Below, piece after piece: positions 27,889-35,383 of a stretch of 45,795 nucleotides of DNA. The stretch covers positions 1 through 45,795 of the forward strand of contig NZ_JABJWY010000019.1 of the NCBI RefSeq assembly GCF_013167215.1, written 5' to 3'. A program made the translations under genes and the position numbers. This stretch comes from Sphingobacterium prati. Its GTDB lineage: Bacteria; Bacteroidota; Bacteroidia; Sphingobacteriales; Sphingobacteriaceae. Position 1 is the first letter of the stretch, and each line of letters starts with the position of its first letter. The notes beneath the pieces were generated by a model. It made no database searches. It worked only from the letters and a program-made list of their open reading frames with translations, and was not told where the DNA came from.

Positions 27889-29208
27889 ATGAGACATGGA
27901 AAGATTTTAAATGCAATTAAGGTTATTTTGCTTTTGGCGGCTTCGGTTGCCGGTGCCTATCTGCTGATGAAACATGAGTATGTGCAGGCCGCATTGGTCT
28001 TTTGCATGATGTTTTATCTAGGTTTCAATCTGTATGGTCAATATAATTTCTTAGAACGCCAGCTTGTCGAATTTGCAGAGGCTGTCAAATATAGGGACTT
28101 TACGAGGCGTTTTTTGGTGAAAAATCATAAATCAACTGAAGGGCAATTATTTACTGCTTTTAATCAAATTAACGAAACTTATAAGGAGATTAGCATTAAA
28201 CAAGAAATTCAACATCAGTATCTTGACCGTGTGATCAATATGTTGAATTCAGCGATTATCTTCTATGAAATGGATACTGGAAAAGTGATGTGGGTGAACG
28301 ATGCTTTCAAGCAGCTTTTCCATTTGCCCCATTTGGGGAATATCGCAGGACTAAAAAAGAAAAATCCTGACCTTTATGAAAAAACAATGCTATTGGACAA
28401 TGGCCAACAGCAAATGGAACCTGTTCAATCGAGCAAAGGGAAGATCAAGTTGTTGATCCAAAGTTCTAGTTTTGAGACCCAGGATGCCGTATTTCGTATT
28501 GTCGTTTATCAAAATATCAATGAAGCCATCGACGAGACTGAGACAAAAGCCTGGCATAAATTATTACGTGTACTTACGCACGAGATCATGAACTCTATTG
28601 CCCCGATCAGCTCGCTAGCCGAAACACTCAATGGACGATTGGATCATTTTAGAGGATATGAGGATATTGATGATCTGAAGACAGGTATATCGACCATTAA
28701 ACGTCGGAGCGAAGGACTCTTGCATTTTGCAAAAAGCTACCGCATGATTAACAAAGTGGATCAGCCACAGGTGGCACCTATTCAGATTTCCCAGCTATTT
28801 GAACATATCTATCAGCTGCTTGAGCCGACATTGATTCAAAAAAATATCGATGTCGATATTATCTTAAAGAATACGCGTTTGATACTTTATGCTGATGTCA
28901 ATCTGATTGAACAAGTTATTATCAATTTGATGTTGAATGCCATAGATGCGGTAAAGACTAGGGAAGATGCATACATTAGTTTGTCTGCATTGGAAATAGA
29001 TGGGAAGGTGCAGGTTCGCATTGAAGATAACGGGGCGGGAATCCCGGTTGATCTTCAGGAACAGATCTTCACACCATTTTTTACCACAAAGAAAACAGGT
29101 ACCGGGGTTGGCCTGACGCTGAGCAAACAGATTATGTTGTTGCATAAGGGAACCATTTTTCTCAATAGTGTGGAGGGAGAAGGCAGCGCTTTTGTACTCC
29201 AGTTTTAA
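27889..29208 (+). CDS. Membrane-bound sensor histidine kinase
   Basis: Partner kinase of the preceding regulator, 439 aa, its ATG only 3 nt after the regulator stop. Two N-terminal helices (about 8-27 and 33-50) are joined by a very short loop, so there is no periplasmic sensor domain. A HAMP-like or linker stretch follows, then a PAS-like domain at about 110-215, the phosphoacceptor region L-T-H-E-I-M-N-S-I-A-P with His231, the N-box around Asn346-Asn350, G1 box EDNGAGIP at 379-386, and G2 box GTGVGL at 404-409. The signal is probably sensed within the membrane or in the cytoplasm. This is the NtrB/NtrY-like class usual with NtrC-type regulators. Confidence 0.95.
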   Translation: MRHGKILNAIKVILLLAASVAGAYLLMKHEYVQAALVFCMMFYLGFNLYGQYNFLERQLVEFAEAVKYRDFTRRFLVKNHKSTEGQLFTAFNQINETYKEISIKQEIQHQYLDRVINMLNSAIIFYEMDTGKVMWVNDAFKQLFHLPHLGNIAGLKKKNPDLYEKTMLLDNGQQQMEPVQSSKGKIKLLIQSSSFETQDAVFRIVVYQNINEAIDETETKAWHKLLRVLTHEIMNSIAPISSLAETLNGRLDHFRGYEDIDDLKTGISTIKRRSEGLLHFAKSYRMINKVDQPQVAPIQISQLFEHIYQLLEPTLIQKNIDVDIILKNTRLILYADVNLIEQVIINLMLNAIDAVKTREDAYISLSALEIDGKVQVRIEDNGAGIPVDLQEQIFTPFFTTKKTGTGVGLTLSKQIMLLHKGTIFLNSVEGEGSAFVLQF

Positions 29209-29393
29209 GTTAAAATGCAAGGTACAACATATCTTAATCCTCTTCCTTTTGTGCTCAAAGTAAAAGTTGCAGCGCTTGTACATTTACGTTGAAATTAAAT
29301 GTTCCATGTGAAATAATCGCTGAAAGCGGTGTTGTATATACTTTTTTACCAGCTGAAGATGATTAATTATTCCATGACGGAACAAGAATTTAA

Positions 29394-29424
29394 TTGTATA
29401 TCAGGCTAAATTTTTCGATGTTTG
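29394..29424 (+). promoter_or_regulatory. Bacteroidota-type promoter of the methyltransferase-like gene
   Basis: TTG (29394-29396), 20-nt spacer, GATGTTTG (29417-29424, seven of eight matches to TAnnTTTG). The ATG is only 8 nt past the end of the -7 box, so the mRNA would start at or within a few bases of the start codon: a leaderless or near-leaderless transcript. Confidence 0.6.
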
Positions 29425-29431
29425 CAGCAAA

Positions 29432-29959
29432 ATGAACTACCACCTGAAGTACTGGCGCCATTATTTCATATCCCATAGCCGGCATGGGACACATTCTCCG
29501 TTTGTTTATAAATTGGTGGACGAAGTAATTTATCAGCAAAACGAAGCTGATGCGATTGCAAATTTGCCCCTTGGTATTCGGGAAAGAGGCAGGGTAGAGC
29601 AAAAAAAGTATCTGTTAGTCGGCCGTATATTAAAAGCTTTTGCCTATGATCAGTTTGCGTATCTGGCCGAAGCGCCAACAGCAGATTATGAAAAGCTATT
29701 GAAAGATGGAACTGGAAGCTATTCCACCCGTAAAATCTATTATATTGATCAGACACACCTTGACCTGAAATTACTGACTTACGTTGCTGAACACGATATA
29801 TTGATTGTCAATGAACCGCATTTGTCAGGAGAACGGGAAAAATATTGGAACAAGTTAAAAGATGATGATCGCGTGGTTGTCACCGTAGACTTATACCGAA
29901 TTGGTTTAGTTTATTTCAGAAAGGGACAGCACAAAGAAAATTTTTTGATTAGATTTTAA
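29432..29959 (+). CDS. Short SAM-methyltransferase-like protein lacking the SAM motif
   Basis: Protein of 175 aa. The N terminus RHGTHSPFVYKL (17-28) and the C terminus ending V-Y-F-R-K-G-Q-H-K-E-N-F-L-I-R-F match, as I recall them, a Bacteroidota family of class I SAM-dependent methyltransferases of roughly 230-250 aa. Between them this protein is shorter, and where the glycine-rich SAM-binding motif I (E-x-G-x-S-x-G) would lie it reads L-L-V-G-R-I-L-K-A-F-A-Y-D-Q-F. It may therefore be catalytically dead or act as a binding protein. The reading frame is intact and has its own promoter and a downstream hairpin, so it is not an obvious pseudogene. Confidence 0.7.
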   Translation: MNYHLKYWRHYFISHSRHGTHSPFVYKLVDEVIYQQNEADAIANLPLGIRERGRVEQKKYLLVGRILKAFAYDQFAYLAEAPTADYEKLLKDGTGSYSTRKIYYIDQTHLDLKLLTYVAEHDILIVNEPHLSGEREKYWNKLKDDDRVVVTVDLYRIGLVYFRKGQHKENFLIRF

Positions 29960-29995
29960 GGTGGACTGGGGTATTAAGTATTCAGTTTGGGCCTA

Positions 29996-30037
29996 TTGAG
30001 GGAGCAAATTGAGGGAGCAAAATTATGAATTGCTCCC
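29996..30037. terminator. Bidirectional hairpin between convergent genes, with a duplicated arm
   Basis: GGGAGCAA (30013-30020) pairs with TTGCTCCC (30030-30037) across a 9-nt loop. The left arm is present twice because TTGAGGGAGCAAA is tandemly duplicated (29996-30008 and 30009-30021). It lies between the ends of the convergent genes at 29432-29959 and 30046-31209. The T-tract is weak (ATTGTTATTT). Confidence 0.5.
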
Positions 30038-30045
30038 ATTGTTAT

Positions 30046-31209
30046 TTAGAAAGCCTCACTTAAGGAAAGGTAGAAGCCCGATTGTCGTTTTTCTCCAGCT
30101 CTTTGTTCCCCATAAGAATAATCAAATCGAATGCTGCTATTATGCTCCAAGCTAAAGAAGTAACGTACGCCACCGCCGTAACTAGGTACGTATCTACTGC
30201 TATTTTCTTTAGAAAAAGTTGAGCCAATTCCCGAGAAACCAACAATGCCGAAGCGAGGATGGAAACGGTAACGCAATTCCGCTTGTGAAGCAAGGTGATT
30301 TTTGTCACGATAACGGCCCAGGTAATATCCACGCATCATCATGTCGCCACCTAGCTCACGATAATTATAGAAAGGAATTGTTTTGCCGAATGTCGAACGA
30401 AAGATTCCCTGAACGGCAAGCGTAACCTGCTTGTGTATTGGAAAAAAACCGCGAAGGTCTATATCCAAGTTTGCCCCATTGAAGTCAGTGCTCGTCCATA
30501 ACTTAGGCGCGTAAGCAAGCCGCAATTTGGCATAATAACCACGGGTGCTATAGGAAACATTATCCCGGTTGTCAAATAACTGAGATACACCAAGTAGCAA
30601 TTGCTGGCCACCCTCTTTTCCAATAAGATTGGATTGATTGAATGCATGGTCGGTGCTGTCACTACGGATCGAAAAATTGTCGTATTGTATATTGATCCCC
30701 GAATATAGATTATTTCTAACCTTTTTTTCAGCTTCCAGTTTTACGCGAAATAGCTTTTGATCAACCCGTTCTTCGTCCGTCTTCCAGGTGTCCATGCCGA
30801 TGCCATAATAATTAAATGGCCAGTTGCGGTATCGAATTTCGCTGACAAAATGATAGTCGTTATTTTTTGACCAAAGATCAGTTTGGAATTTAAAATTAGA
30901 CTGATGTTTGGAGGTAAAAGTTCCCATAAGCATCATCGTAGAAGTACGGATATGGGGATCAGACTTGTCCAAATAGAAATTATAGGAGCTGGCTAACCCA
31001 TATTCGACACCTGTTTCCTGTGCGTAGCCAACGGCGGGTAGAACCATAAAGCTGCCTGAACGTGTAGAGTCCTTTTCAGCCGAGAGGAATTTTTTACTCA
31101 ATTTTTGAATAATATTTTGAGCTTTCAAATCGTTTTTCCCGACTATAAATAACGCAAGCAGCGCTGTATACCGGGTAAGTTTTGAAAGTGATTGCGGTAA
31201 AATTTGCAT
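30046..31209 (-). CDS. BamA/TamA-family outer-membrane beta-barrel protein
   Basis: Outer-membrane protein of 387 aa from the ATG at 31209, which gives a signal peptide (MQILPQSLSKLTRYTALLAL, then Ala-Gln). The open frame extends to 31296, but those 29 extra residues are hydrophobic and precede a second hydrophobic stretch, so I prefer the inner start. The Omp85-type barrel is recognisable by L-F-D-N-R-D-N-x-S-Y-S-T-R-G-Y-Y, the M-R-G-Y-Y-x-G-R-Y-R-D motif (lid-lock VRGF/Y equivalent), alternating aromatic strands, and a C-terminal Phe (L-S-E-A-F) as in the beta-signal. No POTRA repeats are present, so it is not BamA itself but a short 'surface antigen' type member. Function unknown. Confidence 0.85.
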   Translation of the reverse strand: MQILPQSLSKLTRYTALLALFIVGKNDLKAQNIIQKLSKKFLSAEKDSTRSGSFMVLPAVGYAQETGVEYGLASSYNFYLDKSDPHIRTSTMMLMGTFTSKHQSNFKFQTDLWSKNNDYHFVSEIRYRNWPFNYYGIGMDTWKTDEERVDQKLFRVKLEAEKKVRNNLYSGINIQYDNFSIRSDSTDHAFNQSNLIGKEGGQQLLLGVSQLFDNRDNVSYSTRGYYAKLRLAYAPKLWTSTDFNGANLDIDLRGFFPIHKQVTLAVQGIFRSTFGKTIPFYNYRELGGDMMMRGYYLGRYRDKNHLASQAELRYRFHPRFGIVGFSGIGSTFSKENSSRYVPSYGGGVRYFFSLEHNSSIRFDYSYGEQRAGEKRQSGFYLSLSEAF

Positions 31210-31212
31210 GCC

Positions 31213-31242
31213 CAAAGATAGTACATTAAGCAAATAACCAAA
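31213..31242 (-). promoter_or_regulatory. Bacteroidota-type promoter of the beta-barrel gene
   Basis: On the minus strand TTTG (31242-31239), 18-nt spacer, TATCTTTG (31220-31213), a perfect match to TAnnTTTG. The ATG at 31209 lies only 3 nt after the -7 box, so the transcript would be leaderless. If the start is instead 31296 this box would be fortuitous. Confidence 0.5.
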
Positions 31243-31324
31243 ATAGGTAAATAACCAATTAAAAATTATTGTGCTGCATATCAGTATAATTGACAAAAAG
31301 TGGTGTTTTTTTTTGATAAATATT

Positions 31325-31354
31325 TTTGTAAAGTGAGTTTTGTGTCTATCTTTG
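31325..31354 (+). promoter_or_regulatory. Upstream promoter (P1) of the tRNA-tuf operon
   Basis: TTTG (31325-31328), 18-nt spacer, TATCTTTG (31347-31354), a perfect -7 box. It would give a leader of about 175 nt before the first tRNA. A short perfect hairpin (31387-31404, AACTAAG/CTTAGTT) lies in that leader. Confidence 0.6.
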
Positions 31355-31433
31355 CATCAGCAAACAAGGGAACAACGGTTCATTACAACTAAGTTTGCTT
31401 AGTTCTTTAAATGAAAAAAAAGTAAAAAATAAA

Positions 31434-31465
31434 CTTGCAAAAATCAAAAGTAAATTCGATATTTG
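31434..31465 (+). promoter_or_regulatory. Proximal promoter (P2) of the tRNA-tuf operon
   Basis: CTTG (31434-31437), 20-nt spacer, GATATTTG (31458-31465, seven of eight). Together with P1 this gives tandem promoters, as is common for stable-RNA operons. Transcription would start near 31471, about 65 nt before tRNA-Thr. Confidence 0.6.
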
Positions 31466-31534
31466 CACTCGCTGAAAAGATAAAGCTATCTGATTAGCGT
31501 TGATAGAACGTAAGTTTTTTTAAAAATATTAGAA

Positions 31535-31607
<73 letters not shown>

Positions 31608-31633
31608 CTAAATGTAACGAAAGTTACAGGTCT

Positions 31634-31714
31634 GGAGGGGTTCCAGAGCGGTCAAATGGGACGGACTGTAAATCCGTTGCTTCGGCTTCGAAGGTTCGAA
31701 TCCTTCTCCCTCCA
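31634..31714 (+). tRNA. tRNA-Tyr (anticodon GTA)
   Basis: 81 nt class II tRNA: acceptor GGAGGGG pairs with TCCCTCC (one G-T pair), long variable arm (TTGCTTCGGCTTCGAAGG region), anticodon stem GGA/TCC with GTA, T-loop TTCGAAT, discriminator A. Confidence 0.96.
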
Positions 31715-31762
31715 CACTTTTTTTAATTGGAGTTTAGATTTACTCTAGTTTCTAGTTATTAA

Positions 31763-31835
31763 GCGGAAGTAGCTCAGTTGGTAGAGCGATAGCCTTCCAA
31801 GCTATAGGTCGCGAGTTCGAACCTCGTCTTCCGCT
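31763..31835 (+). tRNA. tRNA-Gly (anticodon TCC)
   Basis: 73 nt: acceptor GCGGAAG/CTTCCGC, D-arm GCTC/GAGC, anticodon stem ATAGC/GCTAT with loop CTTCCAA, T-loop TTCGAAC, discriminator T. Confidence 0.97.
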
Positions 31836-31930
31836 CAAATTTTTCAAGTATTAAATTTAGTCTCTATCTTCTTTGATAATAATGTATCTAAAGGTGGGGG
31901 CATTAATACGTAAATAAGGTTTTTTAGTAA

Positions 31931-32002
<72 letters not shown>

Positions 32003-32074
32003 CGTACTTGTGTAAAAGTTAAGCAAGAGTATATAACAAATAGAAATAATTTATAATTACTAATTCGCATAAAC

Positions 32075-33259
32075 ATGGCAAAAGAGAAATTTGACCGTAG
32101 TAAACCACACTTAAACATTGGTACTATCGGTCACGTTGACCACGGTAAAACTACAACTACAGCTGCTATTACTAAAGTATTGGCTGATAAAGGTTTGTCA
32201 GAAGCTCGTTCATTTGATTCAATTGACTCTGCTCCTGAAGAAAAAGAGCGTGGTATCACAATCAATACTGCACACGTAGAATATTCTACAGCTAACCGTC
32301 ACTATGCACACGTTGACTGTCCAGGTCACGCTGACTACGTTAAGAACATGGTAACTGGTGCTGCTCAAATGGACGGTGCTATCATCGTAGTTGCTGCGAC
32401 TGATGGTCCTATGCCTCAAACTCGTGAGCACATCTTGTTGGCTCGCCAAGTAGGTGTTCCTGCGTTAGTAGTATTCATGAACAAAACTGACTTAGTTGAT
32501 GACCCTGAGTTGTTAGACTTAGTAGAAATGGAAGTTCGTGAGTTATTGTCATTCTACGAATTCCCAGGTGATGATATCCCTGTAATCAAAGGATCTGCTT
32601 TAGGTGCATTGAATGGTGAGCCTGAGTGGGTTGAGAAAATTATGGAATTAATGGATGCTGTAGATAACTACATTCCAATTCCTCCACGTTTGACTGATTT
32701 ACCTTTCTTGATGCCTATCGAGGACGTATTCTCAATCACTGGTCGTGGTACAGTTGCTACAGGTCGTATCGAAAGAGGTGTAATCAACTCTGGTGATCCA
32801 GTTGAGATCTTAGGTATGGGTGCTGAGAACTTGAAATCTACAGTAACAGGTGTTGAGATGTTCCGTAAAATCTTAGATTACGGTGAAGCAGGTGATAACG
32901 TAGGTTTGTTGTTACGTGGTATTGAGAAAACTGATATCAAACGTGGTATGGTTATCTGTAAACCAGGTTCAGTAACTCCTCACGATCATTTCAAAGCTGA
33001 GGTTTACGTATTGTCAAAAGCTGAAGGTGGCCGTCACACTCCATTCTTCAACAAATACCGTCCTCAATTCTATTTCCGTACAACTGACGTAACTGGAGAA
33101 ATCTCTTTACCAGAAGGTACTGAAATGGTTATGCCAGGTGATAACGTTACGATCTCTGTTAAATTGATCTCTCCTATCGCTATGGAAAAAGGTCTACGTT
33201 TCGCTATCCGTGAGGGTGGTCGTACAGTAGGTGCTGGTCAGGTAACTGAAATCATCTAG
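32075..33259 (+). CDS. tuf: Translation elongation factor Tu
   Basis: GTP-dependent carrier of aminoacyl-tRNA to the ribosome, 394 aa, cytoplasmic. G-domain motifs: GHVDHGKT at 19-26, DCPGHAD at 81-87, and NKTD at 136-139, where Thr takes the place of the commoner Cys. Domains 2 and 3 follow, with C-terminal [12 protein letters not shown]. Start ATG follows a 72-nt A-rich leader from tRNA-Thr; no separate promoter is visible, so it is probably read from the tRNA promoters. A strong terminator follows at 33288-33324. Confidence 0.99.
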   Translation: MAKEKFDRSKPHLNIGTIGHVDHGKTTTTAAITKVLADKGLSEARSFDSIDSAPEEKERGITINTAHVEYSTANRHYAHVDCPGHADYVKNMVTGAAQMDGAIIVVAATDGPMPQTREHILLARQVGVPALVVFMNKTDLVDDPELLDLVEMEVRELLSFYEFPGDDIPVIKGSALGALNGEPEWVEKIMELMDAVDNYIPIPPRLTDLPFLMPIEDVFSITGRGTVATGRIERGVINSGDPVEILGMGAENLKSTVTGVEMFRKILDYGEAGDNVGLLLRGIEKTDIKRGMVICKPGSVTPHDHFKAEVYVLSKAEGGRHTPFFNKYRPQFYFRTTDVTGEISLPEGTEMVMPGDNVTISVKLISPIAMEKGLRFAIREGGRTVGAGQVTEII

Positions 33260-33287
33260 TCTGTAATTAGATCTAGAACAATATAAG

Positions 33288-33324
33288 ATAAGCTAATCAA
33301 TTGAGGTTGATTAGCTTATTTTTT
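33288..33324 (+). terminator. Intrinsic terminator of the tRNA-tuf operon
   Basis: Perfect 13-bp stem ATAAGCTAATCAA (33288-33300) with 33307-33319, 6-nt loop TTGAGG, followed by a run of six T. Lies 29 nt past the tuf stop. Confidence 0.9.
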
Positions 33325-33369
33325 CGGTAAGCGATTTATCGGATTAGAATAAAAAAAAAGAAAAAAAGA

Positions 33370-33401
33370 TTTGCAGAAAGTGGTTTAAAACACTATATTT
33401 G
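33370..33401 (+). promoter_or_regulatory. Promoter of the tRNA-Trp-secE-nusG unit
   Basis: TTTG (33370-33373), exactly 20 nt, TATATTTG (33394-33401): a perfect Bacteroidota-type promoter. Transcription would start near 33407, about 15 nt before tRNA-Trp. Confidence 0.8.
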
Positions 33402-33421
33402 CATCACAAAATAAGAAATAC

Positions 33422-33492
33422 ACGGGCATAGTTTAAAGGTAGAACGAAGGTCTCCAAAACCTTTGGTCTGGGTTCGAGTCCTGGTGCCCGTG
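33422..33492 (+). tRNA. tRNA-Trp (anticodon CCA)
   Basis: 71 nt: acceptor ACGGGCA/TGCCCGT, D-arm GTTT/GAAC, anticodon stem AAGGT/ACCTT with loop CTCCAAA, T-loop TTCGAGT, discriminator G as in bacterial tRNA-Trp. The outer C-G pair at 33421/33493 continues the stem but leaves the wrong discriminator, so I exclude it. Confidence 0.96.
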
Positions 33493-33515
33493 CTTATAAA
33501 AACAGATAAACTAAA

Positions 33516-33710
33516 ATGGCAAAAGTACTTGATTTTTTTAAAGACTCTTATGTAGAGATCACTGAGAAAGTGACTTGGCCTACATGGTCTCAGTTGCAAA
33601 GTTCAGCTGTTATTGTGCTTGTTGCTTCTCTTCTTATTGCATTGGTAGTCTTTGTAATGGATAAGGCTTCGAGTGTTGGGTTGGAGTTCTTGTACGGTAT
33701 TGCTTCTTAA
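33516..33710 (+). CDS. secE: Preprotein translocase subunit SecE
   Basis: Small inner-membrane subunit of the SecYEG translocon, 64 aa. A cytoplasmic amphipathic part (F-F-K-D-S-Y-V-E-I-T-E-K-V-T-W-P-T-W, with the conserved V-T-W-P motif) is followed by one membrane helix at about 31-50. The length is normal for single-helix SecE. It lies 23 nt after tRNA-Trp and 19 nt before nusG, the standard bacterial order. Confidence 0.97.
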   Translation: MAKVLDFFKDSYVEITEKVTWPTWSQLQSSAVIVLVASLLIALVVFVMDKASSVGLEFLYGIAS

Positions 33711-33729
33711 TTTTCAATAGTATTTATTT

Positions 33730-34275
33730 ATGGCAGATCAAGGTTTAAAATGGTACGTAGTTCGTGCTGTAAGTGGAAAAGAAAAGAAAGTAAAGCAATA
33801 TATTGATGCCGAGGTTAGTCGTTTAGGTATTGAACACTTGGTTCCTCAAGTGTTAATTCCAATGGAAAAATATTACTTGATGCGCGATGGTAAAAAAGTC
33901 GCTAAAGAACGTAACTACTATCCTGGATATGTCTTGTTAGAAGCTGCATTAGATGGTGAGTTGGAGCACGTTATTAAGAACATCAATAGTGTAATTGGCT
34001 TCCTAGGAGATAAAGCTGGTAATGCTGTTCCTTTGCGTCAAGCAGAAGTTAACCGTATCTTAGGTAAGGTTGATGAGATGGCTGAGCAAGGAGAAACTAT
34101 CAATGTTCCTTACTACGTTGGTGAAACGGTGAAAGTCAATGATGGTCCTTTTAATGGCTTTACAGGTGAAATTGAAGAGGTGCATGAGGATAAGAAGAAA
34201 TTGATCGTGATGGTGAAGGTCTTCGGTCGTAAGACGCCACTTGAATTAAATTACATGCAGGTAGAAAAAGAGTAA
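33730..34275 (+). CDS. nusG: Transcription termination/antitermination factor NusG
   Basis: RNA polymerase-associated elongation factor, 181 aa. NGN domain with K-W-Y-V-V-R-A-V-S-G-K-E at 7-18 and Y-Y-P-G-Y-V-L in the middle; C-terminal KOW domain at about 128-160 with V-N-D-G-P-F-N-G-F-T-G. It binds the polymerase clamp through NGN and, in other bacteria, Rho or ribosomal protein S10 through KOW. A strong terminator follows its stop, so unlike in E. coli it is separated from the rplK operon. Confidence 0.98.
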   Translation: MADQGLKWYVVRAVSGKEKKVKQYIDAEVSRLGIEHLVPQVLIPMEKYYLMRDGKKVAKERNYYPGYVLLEAALDGELEHVIKNINSVIGFLGDKAGNAVPLRQAEVNRILGKVDEMAEQGETINVPYYVGETVKVNDGPFNGFTGEIEEVHEDKKKLIVMVKVFGRKTPLELNYMQVEKE

Positions 34276-34294
34276 GATTAGTAATTAACGATAG

Positions 34295-34336
34295 AAAAAA
34301 GCTTTACATGAAAATGTAAGGCTTTTTTGTTTTTTC
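34295..34336 (+). terminator. Intrinsic terminator after nusG
   Basis: A 15-bp stem (34295-34309 with 34314-34328, one G-T pair) capped by a GAAA tetraloop, with T-tracts in the right arm and after it. Lies 20 nt past the nusG stop. Confidence 0.92.
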
Positions 34337-34602
34337 CTCTTCCATGTTATCCTGGACTGCTGTAGAATATAACCGATACGTCATCTGGAAGAATGTTAAA
34401 TGGTATCTCAGCTATTCCCTATGACCTGTACTTTGTGACGAACAGTACCATTCAAATATCGTTTTACTTACGTTTGAGATTTTAAACTCATTTAAACCGA
34501 CCTTTGGATATCTCAACATGTAACAGATCATTCTTGGATATTTGACAGTGTTTTGGGCATGATCGGTTTTTGATTGCATTGATAAACAATTTTGATGCTT
34601 TT

Positions 34603-34740
34603 ATGCACGGCGTAAATGCGGGAATAGATGATGTCTTTAGAAATAGCGAAGATAGGAGTTCGCGTTTGAAGAAAGTTATGAAACAAGGTTATTCAGTGAT
34701 AGCAATTGAGTACAAATGGAAGTATGTCGGAATAGATTGA
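34603..34740 (+). CDS. Possible small open frame or gene remnant
   Basis: 45 codons starting M-H-G-V-N-A-G-I-D-D-V-F and ending K-W-K-Y-V-G-I-D. The frame stays open some distance upstream of the ATG, with plausible residues (N-N-F-D-A-F). I recognise no family. No promoter or ribosome site is evident. It may be the end of a decayed gene inserted between nusG and rplK, or chance. Confidence 0.2.
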   Translation: MHGVNAGIDDVFRNSEDRSSRLKKVMKQGYSVIAIEYKWKYVGID

Positions 34741-34789
34741 ACCTTTAGCAAAGAAAAACATAAATTCCTGAAAAATTAAAAGTTATATA

Positions 34790-34821
34790 CTTGCAGGATT
34801 CAAATCTTCTTATTAACTTTG
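34790..34821 (+). promoter_or_regulatory. Promoter of the rplKAJL-rpoBC operon
   Basis: CTTG (34790-34793), 20-nt spacer, TAACTTTG (34814-34821), a perfect -7 box. Transcription would start near 34827. Confidence 0.8.
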
Positions 34822-34825
34822 CACC

Positions 34826-34917
34826 TCGGTTGGGGTGTTACGTCCCGATCGATGAATGTTACGTTATTTGCTTCCAACTTACTAACAGACATTTAACAAA
34901 ATTAAATTCAAAACAAA
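34826..34917 (+). promoter_or_regulatory. Leader of rplK, candidate site of ribosomal-protein feedback
   Basis: A leader of about 90 nt with TCGG pairing to CCGA around a G-rich loop, and two copies of GTTACGT-like sequence (34838-34844 and 34859-34865). In E. coli, L1 represses this operon by binding the rplK leader; whether this leader carries an L1 site is inference only. Confidence 0.3.
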
Positions 34918-35361
34918 ATGGCAAAAGAAGTCAGTGCGTTAGTAAAATTACAAGTTAAGGGCGGAGCTGCGAATCCTTCACCTCCAGTAGGACCTGCTTT
35001 AGGTGCTAAAGGTGTGAATATCATGGATTTCTGTAAACAGTTCAACGCTCGTACGCAAGACAAACCAGGTCAAGTATTACCTGTTGTCATTACAGTTTAC
35101 GCGGATAAGTCATTTGATTTTATCATCAAGACTCCACCGGTAGCAGTTCAATTAAAAGATGCTGCTAAATTAAAAAGTGGATCTGGCGAGCCTAACCGTA
35201 AAAAGGTTGCGGCTATCACTTGGGAACAAGTTGAGACTATCGCTAAAGATAAAATGCCTGATTTAAATGCATTTACTGTAGAGGCTGCTATGAGAATGGT
35301 AGCTGGTACAGCACGTAGTATGGGTATTACTGTATCCGGTAATGCTCCTTGGAACAATTAA
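34918..35361 (+). CDS. rplK: 50S ribosomal protein L11
   Basis: Ribosomal protein of the GTPase-associated centre, 147 aa, binding 23S rRNA with the L10-L12 stalk. The N-terminal domain has the Pro-rich [19 protein letters not shown] (15-33), and the C-terminal rRNA-binding domain has the conserved G-T-A-R-S-M-G-I near 130-137. The length is normal. First gene of the rplKAJL-rpoBC operon, 22 nt before rplA. Confidence 0.99.
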   Translation: MAKEVSALVKLQVKGGAANPSPPVGPALGAKGVNIMDFCKQFNARTQDKPGQVLPVVITVYADKSFDFIIKTPPVAVQLKDAAKLKSGSGEPNRKKVAAITWEQVETIAKDKMPDLNAFTVEAAMRMVAGTARSMGITVSGNAPWNN

Positions 35362-35383
35362 TTAAGAAATCAATTTAAGAAAA

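Larger units (their letters stand above)
34276..34917. other. 642-bp gap between nusG and rplK
   Basis: Contains the nusG terminator (34295-34336), about 450 bp of AT-rich sequence with no gene I recognise, a 45-codon open frame (34603-34740), the rplK promoter (34790-34821) and a leader of about 90 nt. In most bacteria these genes are adjacent. Confidence 0.7.

Noticed and set aside
30046..31296. Longer start for the beta-barrel protein at 31296
   Set aside because: The extra 29 residues would place a second hydrophobic segment before a normal signal peptide, and a perfect promoter lies just before the inner ATG.
33421..33493. tRNA-Trp extended by one outer C-G pair
   Set aside because: The T-arm and position-8 T fix the acceptor stem at 33422-33428, and the inner register gives the expected discriminator G.
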